NCBI GenBank assembly: GCA_017644005.1
Contig: JAEPMJ010000002.1
Span: 434,001 to 498,000 of the forward strand
Source: Rhizobiaceae bacterium
GTDB lineage: Bacteria > Pseudomonadota > Alphaproteobacteria > Rhizobiales > Rhizobiaceae
Direction of reading: 5' to 3'
Length of the DNA stretch: 64,000 nucleotides
Each line of letters begins with the position of its first letter. Position 1 is the first letter of the stretch. The notes below the pieces were generated by a model that ran no database searches, was not told where the DNA came from, and worked only from the letters and a program-made list of their open reading frames with translations. Position numbers and translations under genes: made by a program. Shown one piece after another: positions 56,886-64,000 of the stretch.

Positions 56886-56917
56886 CGATATATGTAAGAG
56901 ATTACTTACACATATCG
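56886..56917. terminator. convergent hairpin at the deaminase and xylA 3' ends
   Basis: CGATATATGTAAG (56886-56898) and CTTACACATATCG (56905-56917) pair over 12 of 13 positions with a six-base loop. It overlaps the last codons and stop of xylA, and follows the deaminase stop by one base. It lacks a T-run, so it may terminate weakly in both directions or protect mRNA 3' ends. Confidence 0.45.
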
Positions 56918-58231
56918 ATTGACGACGTTCTCCAGGTATTCCTGCTTGCCGGATTTCGGCTGCGGATCGAGGCCGCTGGAAAGTACCCGTTCGGAAATTT
57001 CTTCCAGCGTCCGCTCTCCTGCCAACATCGCTTTCGCTTCTGCGCTGTTCCAGCCGGCATAGCGGTCGGCGAGCGGGCCCGACAGCGCTTTATCTTCCAG
57101 CATGCCGGCCGCCGCCTTCAGGCCGCGCGCGCAGCAATCCATGCCGCCGATATGGGCAAGCAGCAGGTCTTCGGCGTCAAGCGACTGTCGCCGCAGCTTG
57201 GCATCGAAATTGGTACCCCCGCTGGTGAAGCCTCCACCGAGCAGAATCTGGTAAAATGCCAATGCCATTTCCGGCACGTTGTTCGGGAACTGGTCGGTAT
57301 CCCAGCCGGACTGATAGTCGTTCCGGTTCATGTCGATCGAACCGAAAATGCCGAGCGCATTGGCGAGCGCCAGTTCATGTTCGAAGGAATGTCCGGCCAG
57401 AATAGCGTGCCCCTGCTCGATATTGACGCGAACCTCGCTCTCCAGCCCATAGTTCTTCAAGAAGCCGTAAACTGTCGCTACATCGAAATCGTACTGATGC
57501 TTGGTTGGCTCCTGCGGCTTGGGCTCGATCAGCATCGCGCCTTTGAAGCCAATTTTGTGCTTGTAGTCGACAACCATGGACAGGAATCGCCCAAGCTGAT
57601 CAAGCTCCTGTTTCATGTCGGTGTTGAGCAGCGTCTCATAGCCCTCGCGCCCACCCCACAGCACATAATTTTCACCCCCGAGCCGGTGTGTGACGTCGAT
57701 GCAGGATTTCACCGTTGCGGCTGCATAGGAAAACACATCGGGATCAGGATTCGTTGCCGCACCGGCCATGTAGCGTCGGTGGCTGAAGAGATTGGCGGTG
57801 CCCCAAAGCAGCTTGACACCGCTCCCTTCCATTTTGCCGGCAAAATAATCACAGATTTCATCAAGCCGCGCGATGCTCTCTTTTAGCGTATCGGCTTCCG
57901 GCCGCACGTCCGCATCGTGGAATGTGAAATAGGGAACACCGAGTATCTCGAACATGCGGAAGGCTTCGTCGGCCTTCAGTTTGGCGAGCTCCATCGTGTC
58001 GGCCGCACCTGCGTCGGAATACCATGGCCGCTCGAAAGTCTGGCCCCCGAAGGGGTCGTTTCCAGGCCACACGAAATTGTGCCAGTAGCAGACCGCAAAC
58101 CGAAGGTGGTCTTCCATCCGCTTGCCGAGCACTTTCTCGTCCGGGTTGTAGTACCTGAACGCAAAGGGGTTGGAGCTCTCCGGCCCCTCATATGAAATCT
58201 TGCCGATGTCGCTGAAATAGCCGGTGCTCAT
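56906..58231 (-). CDS. xylA: xylose isomerase
   Basis: A 441-residue class II xylose isomerase, converting D-xylose to D-xylulose with two divalent metals. Typical features are [20 protein letters not shown] (about residues 150-169), [18 protein letters not shown] with the metal-binding Glu (about 232-249), [18 protein letters not shown] (about 271-288) and [17 protein letters not shown] lies upstream of the ATG at 58231. Split from xylB by the SnoaL-like gene, and no xylose transporter genes are in the window. Confidence 0.97.
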   Translation of the reverse strand: MSTGYFSDIGKISYEGPESSNPFAFRYYNPDEKVLGKRMEDHLRFAVCYWHNFVWPGNDPFGGQTFERPWYSDAGAADTMELAKLKADEAFRMFEILGVPYFTFHDADVRPEADTLKESIARLDEICDYFAGKMEGSGVKLLWGTANLFSHRRYMAGAATNPDPDVFSYAAATVKSCIDVTHRLGGENYVLWGGREGYETLLNTDMKQELDQLGRFLSMVVDYKHKIGFKGAMLIEPKPQEPTKHQYDFDVATVYGFLKNYGLESEVRVNIEQGHAILAGHSFEHELALANALGIFGSIDMNRNDYQSGWDTDQFPNNVPEMALAFYQILLGGGFTSGGTNFDAKLRRQSLDAEDLLLAHIGGMDCCARGLKAAAGMLEDKALSGPLADRYAGWNSAEAKAMLAGERTLEEISERVLSSGLDPQPKSGKQEYLENVVNRYV

Positions 58232-58341
58232 CTGCGTTCTCCTTGTTGTTTGGTGCCGCGCATTAACCTGCGGCGTAATTGCCCCGAATTAGTTCGGTCT
58301 CCAAAACGACGACGCCCAACCCGAATTGATGGAGACAAACG

Positions 58342-58704
58342 ATGACCGATCTCGAACGCATCGCCGATGCATATGTCGCCGCATGGAATGCTTCGGAACC
58401 CGGCGAACGGATGCGTCTCGTGAAAGCTGCCTTCACGGAAGACGCCAGCTTTCGCGATCCGATAATGAAATGCGAAGGATACGCCGGGATCGACGCAATG
58501 ATTGCCGGCGTTCAGGAACGCTTCGCCGGTTTGCGGTTTGTCCGCAAGGGAACGCCCGATGGCTTTGACGAAATGATACGCTTCTCCTGGGCGCTTGGCC
58601 CAGAAGGCAGCGCTTCGATCGTTGAAGGCACCGATATCGGCGTTGTTGAAGATGGCCGCCTTGCCCGGGTGACGGGCTTCTTCGACAAGCTCCCGGCTCA
58701 CTAA
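58342..58704 (+). CDS. SnoaL/NTF2-like protein
   Basis: A 120-residue protein with the NTF2-like alpha+beta pattern: an N-terminal helix LERIADAYVAAWNA, FTEDASFRDPI (about residues 31-41), IDAMIAGVQERFAG, then FSWALGPEGSASIVEGTDIG and VEDGRLARVTGFFD. The family includes cyclases, isomerases and small binding proteins, and the substrate is open. GGAG precedes the ATG. Divergent from xylA (110 bp) and convergent with xylB (17 bp). Its insertion between xylA and xylB is unusual. Confidence 0.85.
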   Translation: MTDLERIADAYVAAWNASEPGERMRLVKAAFTEDASFRDPIMKCEGYAGIDAMIAGVQERFAGLRFVRKGTPDGFDEMIRFSWALGPEGSASIVEGTDIGVVEDGRLARVTGFFDKLPAH

Positions 58705-58721
58705 CTGGCAAGGAACCGGCA

Positions 58722-60173
58722 TCACGTCAGCCGCCGGACCGCGGGATAGAGTGCGCGATATCGCGTATAGGCGTCCGCGAAAGCCGGCACCAGCTTGGTG
58801 TCGGGTTCGATGGTCTCCGCGATTTGCGGCGGCGTGCAGATTTCCAGCGGATCCGAACCGCTGGCCGCGATAAGGCCGAGCCTGGCCGCGCCGAACGCCG
58901 CGCCGAAATCGCCATCGCCGGGCAGATCAATGGCAACACCGAGCGCCGTCGCAATTGTCTGCAGCCAATAGCGCGACTGCGATCCGCCGCCGATTGCTGT
59001 CGCACGCTCGAGCTCGGTGCCGGCAGCTTTCAGCGCCTCCATGCTGTCACAAAACGCAAACGCAACGCCTTCCATCACCGCTTGTGTCAGCTCGGCGCGG
59101 CCCGACTGGTGCGCCAGCCCGGCGAACACACCGCGGATCGCGGCATCGTTATGTGGCGTCCGCTCGCCGGAAAGATACGGGAGGAAGGTAACGCCTGTCG
59201 GCGCCCTGAGCTCATTGCCCAACTCGTTGGCGAGTTCACCCACCGACTTGCCGGTAATCCCCTCCAGCCAGTTGAGCGAGTCCGTAGCTGACAGAATGAC
59301 ACCCATTTGGTGCCAGACATTTGGCAGTGCGTGGCAGAATGTGTGCACGGCGCTGTCGGCATTCGGCCGGTAAGCTTCATTCGCGGCGAACAACACACCC
59401 GAAGTGCCGATAGAGACGAATGCCTCGCCGGGGCGCACCGCGCCCATCCCGCAGGCGGAGGCCGCGTTGTCGCCTGCGCCACCGGCAACCGTTACGCTGC
59501 CACGCATGCCCCATTTGGAAGCCAGCGCACTACGCAAGGTGCCGCCCGGCGCCGTGCCTTCGACCAGCGCCGGCATATGGCTGTCGTCGAGGTCGGTCGC
59601 GGCAAGCAGCTCGGACGCCCAGGCGCGTTTGGATACGTCGAGCCATGCCGTACCGGCCGCATCCGACATTTCCGAAATCGTTTCGCCGGTCAGCCAGAAA
59701 CGTAGAAAGTCCTTTGGCAGCAGCACTTTGCTGGTCGCGGCAAAGATGTCCGGCTCATGGGCTTTGACCCAGGCGAGCTTCGGCGCGGTGAAGCCCGGGA
59801 ATACAATATTGCCCGTTAATGCGCGAAAGCGTGGATCGGCATCGAGGGCCGCGGCTTCCTCGTGGCTGCGCGTATCGTTCCAGAGAATACAGGGGCGCAG
59901 CGCAGCGCCGCCTGTTCCGACAAGCGTCGCGCCATGCATTTGCCCCGAAAGTCCGATGCCGCGCACAGCGGCCAGTGCCTTTCCGTGCGCGTGCTCCAGC
60001 TTGCCGATTGCCGCCTCGCAGGCGGAGATCCAGTCTGTGGGGTCCTGCTCCGACCAGCCCGGTTTCGGTCGCTGTACGGAGAGCTCGCTGGTCGCCGAGC
60101 CGACAATCCGCTGATCGTCGTTGATCAACAGCGCCTTTACGCTCGACGTCCCCAGGTCGAGACCCAGATACAT
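58722..60173 (-). CDS. xylB: xylulokinase
   Basis: A 483-residue FGGY kinase that phosphorylates D-xylulose to D-xylulose 5-phosphate. The N-terminal phosphate loop MYLGLDLGTSSVKALLI (residues 1-17) and WSEQDPTDW (about 41-49) are present, as are GSATSELSVQ, LSGQMHGATL (about 77-86), GGAGDNAASACGMGAV (about 225-240) and the C-terminal IGGGSQSRYWLQ (about 387-398). The ATG at 60173 follows GGGAGG by eight bases. The A/T-rich repeat at 60254-60276 lies upstream. Read toward xylA, with the SnoaL-like gene between. Confidence 0.95.
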   Translation of the reverse strand: MYLGLDLGTSSVKALLINDDQRIVGSATSELSVQRPKPGWSEQDPTDWISACEAAIGKLEHAHGKALAAVRGIGLSGQMHGATLVGTGGAALRPCILWNDTRSHEEAAALDADPRFRALTGNIVFPGFTAPKLAWVKAHEPDIFAATSKVLLPKDFLRFWLTGETISEMSDAAGTAWLDVSKRAWASELLAATDLDDSHMPALVEGTAPGGTLRSALASKWGMRGSVTVAGGAGDNAASACGMGAVRPGEAFVSIGTSGVLFAANEAYRPNADSAVHTFCHALPNVWHQMGVILSATDSLNWLEGITGKSVGELANELGNELRAPTGVTFLPYLSGERTPHNDAAIRGVFAGLAHQSGRAELTQAVMEGVAFAFCDSMEALKAAGTELERATAIGGGSQSRYWLQTIATALGVAIDLPGDGDFGAAFGAARLGLIAASGSDPLEICTPPQIAETIEPDTKLVPAFADAYTRYRALYPAVRRLT

Positions 60174-60253
60174 TGGCAATCCTCCCTGCGGCACCGCATT
60201 GACCGCAGCCGCGCTCCGACGAGTCCCTGATGAGCTCGTCTCTTGGTCATCTA

Positions 60254-60276
60254 TTTTTTTCGAAACTCAAAAAAAA
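60254..60276. promoter_or_regulatory. A/T-rich inverted repeat upstream of xylB
   Basis: TTTTTTT-CGAAACTC-AAAAAAAA makes a symmetric A/T repeat with an eight-base spacer, between the xylB start and the TTC38-like stop. It could be the xylB operator or an upstream promoter element, or act as a T-tract for the gene before. A role in xylose regulation is inference. Confidence 0.35.
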
Positions 60277-61617
60277 TCAATGGTGCTTTTGAATTTCCTT
60301 GGGAAGAGCGTTGGCGCGATTGAGAAACAGCCGCGAAAGCGGGCTGTCGGGCCGCGCGTGGAACCGCTCTGCTGCGAGAGCCCTGGCAAGTGCGTCGTTG
60401 CCGGCGCGGATCGTAGCCTCGACAAGCGTCAGGTCGATAGCGTCGCGCTGCGCATGGCTGCCGCCAAAGCGATGCGCGATATGCCTAATCGGCCTCAGCA
60501 GGCGTACCGTTTCGGCGAAGTCGCCACGGCCGAATGCATGAATGGCCCGCGCAACCGGCTGGCCCACGTCGCGAGTGAATTCGGCATTGTCACCCGCACT
60601 TGCCAGCGCCAGCTGCTGTGCTTCAAGCAGGCTTTCCGCGGCCGCATGCCGACCCGCACCGACAAATGCCATCATCGCATGCGCGTCATTGAAAGCGTAG
60701 GCCGACTGGCCCGCCTGCCGCTCCCATTTGTCCGCCAGAGGTGCCCAACGCGAACCCACATCTGCGCCCGTCAGATGGAGCCGCCACAGGATCGCCGACG
60801 CATCCACCATGTTGAGAGCGATCTCGGACCGTCCGCCTGCAATCGGCCCGTCGTAAAGCGCCAGCACCTCGTCTTCTTGCCCGAGATCGAAGTGAAACAA
60901 AGCCAGATGCCACCAGTTGTGAACCTGAAGGAAACTCTCGTGCGACCAGGCGTCGGTATCCTGCCGCATCCACTCTATTCCCTCGGCCTGCCGGCACTGC
61001 ATCTCCATCACATGCGCCACCGCATGCTGAGCCCAGCCGTCGCGTGGTTCGAGCTCGACTGCTCGCTTTCCGCTGTATTCCGCGCGCTGATACGCGCCCA
61101 TTTCTTCGAGCCCGAATGCATGCATGCCAAGCATCGCGTGGTAACCAGGCATTGCCGAATCCCAGGCCGGCAGCGCACGCGCGATACGGTCGCGCAGCAT
61201 GCGTGCATTGCCGGTGAAAAAGTCGATCTGGTGCCCGACCTGCAGCGCCAGCGCATCGGTCGGATATTCGATTGTCAGGTCCTCGAGGGTCTGCCCTGCC
61301 TGATGCCAGCGCCCCTCCGCCAGATGGCGCAGCGCAGCGACGTGACCTTGTTCGCGTGCGGTTGCCGGCAACGCGGCGGCGGCTTCCCCGCAGGCTACCG
61401 CCACCGGCATGGCAGCCGCTTCTGTCGAAAGGCCATACATGTAACCCTTGAAAACATGCGCCATGACAAAATCCGGATCGGCCTTGATGGCTGCTTCGGC
61501 CGCGGCGATCGGATCTCCAATGAAGCAGCGCAACGAGCCAAGTGCGGTCTCGTAGTGGCCGATGCTCGCTCCGCTGGCGCCGCTCAGGGCCAACCCTTGC
61601 CTGTCCCGCTGTTTCAA
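60277..61617 (-). CDS. TTC38-like tetratricopeptide repeat protein
   Basis: A protein of 446 residues from TTG at 61617, chosen because AAGGAG lies six bases upstream. The frame is open to 61719 but the extension is not expected. It is mostly helical with TPR-like pairs throughout, such as ARMLRDRIARALPAWDSAMP, GYHAMLGMHAFGLEEMGAYQ and MMAFVGAGRHAAAESLLEAQ. The layout and HNWWHLALFHFDLGQ block match TTC38-family proteins, whose role in bacteria is unknown. No signal peptide. Divergent from the PPi-PFK-like gene across the palindrome at 61725. Confidence 0.85.
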   Translation of the reverse strand: MKQRDRQGLALSGASGASIGHYETALGSLRCFIGDPIAAAEAAIKADPDFVMAHVFKGYMYGLSTEAAAMPVAVACGEAAAALPATAREQGHVAALRHLAEGRWHQAGQTLEDLTIEYPTDALALQVGHQIDFFTGNARMLRDRIARALPAWDSAMPGYHAMLGMHAFGLEEMGAYQRAEYSGKRAVELEPRDGWAQHAVAHVMEMQCRQAEGIEWMRQDTDAWSHESFLQVHNWWHLALFHFDLGQEDEVLALYDGPIAGGRSEIALNMVDASAILWRLHLTGADVGSRWAPLADKWERQAGQSAYAFNDAHAMMAFVGAGRHAAAESLLEAQQLALASAGDNAEFTRDVGQPVARAIHAFGRGDFAETVRLLRPIRHIAHRFGGSHAQRDAIDLTLVEATIRAGNDALARALAAERFHARPDSPLSRLFLNRANALPKEIQKHH

Positions 61618-61724
61618 AAACGTCTCCTTCGCCTTCGCTCCAGAGTATGTCCTGCAGTACCCAAAACCAAGCCGTTTGACGCGCCGGCCGAATTTCGATA
61701 GACGCCGGGCGACTGCCAACTCAA

Positions 61725-61738
61725 TCGATTTAAATCGA
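61725..61738. promoter_or_regulatory. perfect palindrome TCGATTTAAATCGA, probable operator
   Basis: A perfect 14-bp palindrome lies between the divergent TTC38-like and PFK-like genes. Another half-site, ATAAATCGAC (61741-61750), follows within three bases. This repeated AAATCGA layout suggests a dimeric repressor (GntR- or LacI-type) that controls both genes. The regulator is not in the window. Confidence 0.6.
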
Positions 61739-61780
61739 CCATAAATCGACTTGGCTCAGGGCAGATTGAAAGGACTATCG

Positions 61781-62947
61781 ATGCCACGCACCATCGTGAT
61801 AGCGCAGGGTGGAGGCCCGACCGCCGTCATCAACCAGACGATGGCCGGCGCGATCGTTGAGGCAAGGCGGCGCGACGCGAATGTTCGCATCCTGGGCGCG
61901 CTGCACGGCGTGCGCGGCGTGCGCGACGGCAGATTCGTGGATCTCGGCACGCTGCCCGATGACGAATTGATGCGAATCGCGAACACGCCGAGCGCAGCCC
62001 TCGGCTCCACCCGCGACAAGCCGGACGCGGCTTATTGCGAGCAGATTCTGGCCGGTCTGAAGAGGGCCGATGCGTCTGCGTTCATCTATATTGGCGGCAA
62101 CGACACGGCGGGCACGCAGGCGATCCTCTCCGGAGCTTCGGGCGGCACCATCGCCTGCGTTCATGCACCCAAGACGATCGACAACGACCTGATGGAAAAC
62201 GATCACACGCCGGGATTCATCTCGGCGGCGGAATTCGTGGCGGCCGCTTTCCTCAGCGTCGATCTCGACTTTCGCGCCCTTCCCGGCATCTATGTCGGCA
62301 TCGTCATGGGCCGCCACGCCGGCTTTCTCACCGCCGCCGCCAGCGCGTGGCGGCTTGATGATAACGGCGGCCCCCATCTCATATACGTCCCCGAACGCGC
62401 CTTCGACCGTGCACGTTTCGTCGATGACGTTCGTTCCGTCGTTGCGCGCCACGACCGCTGCATCGTTGCCATGTCGGAGGGTGTGTCAGGCGCAGATGGC
62501 CGCTCCCTGGTCGAAAACCTCGTGCCTGCCGACATGCTGGAACGGGACGCCCACGGCAATATCCGCCTTTCCGGCACCGACCTCGGCCAGGCGATTGAGC
62601 GTATACTCGCCGAAGATCTCTCCGGCACCCGCTCCCGCGTAGACACACTGGGTTATCTGCCGCGCGGAGCCATTTCCATGATCAGCGAAACCGACCAGCG
62701 CGAGGCCTTTGAAGCCGGGCGTTTCGCGGTTGAAGTCGCCGAAAGCGGCAGCGGCTCGGTAGCGCTTCAATATTCCGGCGGCGAGACCAAACCGGCGCTG
62801 GTGCCGCTCGAAAATGTTGCCGGCAAGACGCGCCACATGCCGATCGGCTTTCTGGATGCCGACGAAAACCGCGTCTCACGCCAGGGGATGGAGTATCTGG
62901 AGCGGCTGCTACCGCGCCGGTTCGTGCCCGGGCGGCCTTTCGTCTGA
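61781..62947 (+). CDS. PPi-type 6-phosphofructokinase family protein
   Basis: A 388-residue PFK-family kinase. It has IAQGGGPTAVINQTMAG (about residues 6-22), the substrate-site motif IGGNDTAGTQAI (about 99-110, Asn where many have Asp), the PKTIDND motif (about 127-133) that marks PPi-dependent enzymes, and MGRHAGFL (about 174-181). It would phosphorylate fructose 6-phosphate with pyrophosphate, or a related sugar phosphate. The start at 61781 follows AAAGGA, better than the ATG at 61751. It lies upstream of the TRAP binding-protein gene in the same direction with a 288-bp gap. Confidence 0.85.
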   Translation: MPRTIVIAQGGGPTAVINQTMAGAIVEARRRDANVRILGALHGVRGVRDGRFVDLGTLPDDELMRIANTPSAALGSTRDKPDAAYCEQILAGLKRADASAFIYIGGNDTAGTQAILSGASGGTIACVHAPKTIDNDLMENDHTPGFISAAEFVAAAFLSVDLDFRALPGIYVGIVMGRHAGFLTAAASAWRLDDNGGPHLIYVPERAFDRARFVDDVRSVVARHDRCIVAMSEGVSGADGRSLVENLVPADMLERDAHGNIRLSGTDLGQAIERILAEDLSGTRSRVDTLGYLPRGAISMISETDQREAFEAGRFAVEVAESGSGSVALQYSGGETKPALVPLENVAGKTRHMPIGFLDADENRVSRQGMEYLERLLPRRFVPGRPFV

Positions 62948-63235
62948 GCGGCTCGGCGCCAAGTTTCACAGCTATTTGACATGCCGGAAAAGCCGGGCCA
63001 TTCAGCACCTTTCGCTGCGGCTTTGGCAAAATGCGGTCTCATTTTTTCCCGTTTTTCAAAAAAACAGTTCGAATTTTCGCGCATCGCAGCGCGCAATCGC
63101 TACAAGATATTCCCTTGAAGGCCGCTATCATGCGCTCGGGAACAACCTATCGGCCGGGCTCGGCTGGCGGCGACGTCATCCAGGAAGACCGCTCAACTCT
63201 CGTATGGTCGACAGACAACAAGAAGGAGGACTTAA

Positions 63236-64000
63236 ATGAAGCATTTCGTTCGCACTGCTGTTCTGGCGCTTGCTGCAACCGGCGCCAGCCTCAGCACGAC
63301 CGGCGCCGAAGAATGGCGCCTGAACAACTTCCTGCCGGAAACGCGCCCGGAAAGCGCGCAGATCGAGCAGTTCGCCGACGAGGTGAATGCGGCCCTGGCA
63401 GACAAGGACTTCACCCTCACCGTCTATAGCGGCGGTTCGCTCGGTCTCAAGAACACCGACCTTCTGCGCGTGATACCCACCGGCGCGGTCGAGATGAGCC
63501 TTATGTGGTCAAACTACCTGGGGCGCGACGCACCTGCCCTTGGCTCGGTATTCGTGCAGGGCGCGATCAGCACCGTGGAAGAGCTGAAGGCGGTGCTGCC
63601 GGAGGTTCAGAAGATCTACGCCGAAGAATATGACGAATGGGGCGTGTCCACCGTTGGATATGTCGCCATCCCCACACTTTCGGTCTCGGTTTTCTGCCGC
63701 GACGAACCCGTCAACACACTTGAGAAGCTGAAAAACGTCAAGCTGCGCGTGTGGGCGCGCGAACAGGTGGAGACCTTCACCAAGCTGGGCGTCGCTGCGC
63801 AGATCGTACCGCAGGAGGAGCTCTATGTTGCCCTCAAGACCGGCGTTGTCGATTGCGCTCTCTATCCCGCGCTCTATGCGCACACCATCTCGCTGCAGGA
63901 AGTGACGTCCCACGCATCGTTCATCTACCCCATGGCATCCGCGCCTTACACGCTCGGAGTGGCCGACGACCGCTGGGACAACACCGACGAGGAGATCAAG
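63236..64000 (+). CDS. TRAP transporter substrate-binding protein DctP, C-terminus outside window
   Basis: The frame is open to the window end (255 codons). An N-terminal Sec signal peptide (VRTAVLALAATGASLSTTGA, about residues 5-24) precedes the DctP fold with FADEVNAALADKDFTLTVYS, KLKNVKLRVWAREQVETFTK (about 164-183), and ALKTGVVDCALYPALYAHTI, a typical DctP ligand region. ATG at 63236 follows AAGGAGG. A second TRAP system, distinct from the TakP-like one at 33060. Co-regulation with the PFK-like gene is possible, and the permease genes presumably follow. Confidence 0.92.
   Translation, partial: MKHFVRTAVLALAATGASLSTTGAEEWRLNNFLPETRPESAQIEQFADEVNAALADKDFTLTVYSGGSLGLKNTDLLRVIPTGAVEMSLMWSNYLGRDAPALGSVFVQGAISTVEELKAVLPEVQKIYAEEYDEWGVSTVGYVAIPTLSVSVFCRDEPVNTLEKLKNVKLRVWAREQVETFTKLGVAAQIVPQEELYVALKTGVVDCALYPALYAHTISLQEVTSHASFIYPMASAPYTLGVADDRWDNTDEEIK

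Overview
The window is dense, high-GC bacterial chromosome with no rRNA, tRNA, CRISPR array, complete insertion sequence or prophage. Protein families and gene order point to an alphaproteobacterium of the Hyphomicrobiales (Phyllobacteriaceae/Rhizobiaceae-like). Supporting signs are the cca-NUDIX-DUF1285 / MoxR-DUF58-DUF4159 block, pcaIJF with a divergent IclR regulator, hemF, several TRAP transporter genes, a urate hydroxylase of the membrane PuuD type, a CobW-WD40 pair and a PPi-type phosphofructokinase-like gene. This placement is inference from families, not from a search.

Layout. 1-3482: two adjacent ABC half-exporters, the first cut by the window edge. 4039-6738: a DUF5519 (luciferase-like) gene divergent from soxR with a SoxR box between them, trmL coupled to soxR, a small protein, hemF. 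6745-8179: a 57-residue protein divergent from a LysR regulator, and a DUF1059 protein. 8176-17673: the cca/NUDIX/DUF1285 genes and the divergent MoxR/DUF58/DUF4159/membrane protein operon, followed by a PIN-toxin remnant. 17863-21326: the last steps of the beta-ketoadipate pathway (pcaIJF) with pcaR and a perfect operator palindrome. 21735-28627: housekeeping genes (YkvA-type, phhB, LMW-PTP, thpR, SGNH esterase with a divergent ABC/FtsX exporter, Bax-inhibitor-1) closed by a clear terminator. 28679-29298 has no gene that I can recognise. 29299-35201: a TRAP transporter of the TakP type whose large permease carries an extra coiled-coil domain of about 330 residues, plus a class-I amidotransferase. 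35206-42403: a small exported protein, 2-hydroxyacid dehydrogenase with a LacI regulator, DMT exporter, MarR, creatininase family, CobW GTPase, WD40 protein.

42400-56884 is a purine-degradation region. Guanine goes to xanthine (GuaD), urate (XdhAB, matured by XdhC), 5-hydroxyisourate (PuuD), OHCU (UraH), allantoin and allantoate (a PuuE-OHCU decarboxylase fusion), then ureidoglycine to ureidoglycolate (cupin aminohydrolase) and glyoxylate plus urea (AllA). Allantoate amidohydrolase is not in the window. LysR and HxlR regulators and a beta-lactamase-like hydrolase sit within the region, and a small A/T-richer secreted-protein gene lies between xdhB and xdhC.

56906-64000 is sugar catabolism: xylA and xylB, separated by an oppositely oriented SnoaL-like gene, then a TTC38-like repeat protein divergent from a PPi-PFK-like gene across a perfect 14-bp palindrome, and the start of a second TRAP binding protein cut by the window end.

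Several genes use TTG or GTG starts that are fixed by good Shine-Dalgarno sequences (5707, 6918, 47372, 53509, 61617). The most interesting items are the DctM coiled-coil fusion with its enlarged DctQ partner, the SoxR box shared with a DUF5519 gene, the nine-codon in-frame mini-ORF in front of the LysR gene, the gene inserted in the xdh operon, and the divergent TTC38-like/PFK pair.
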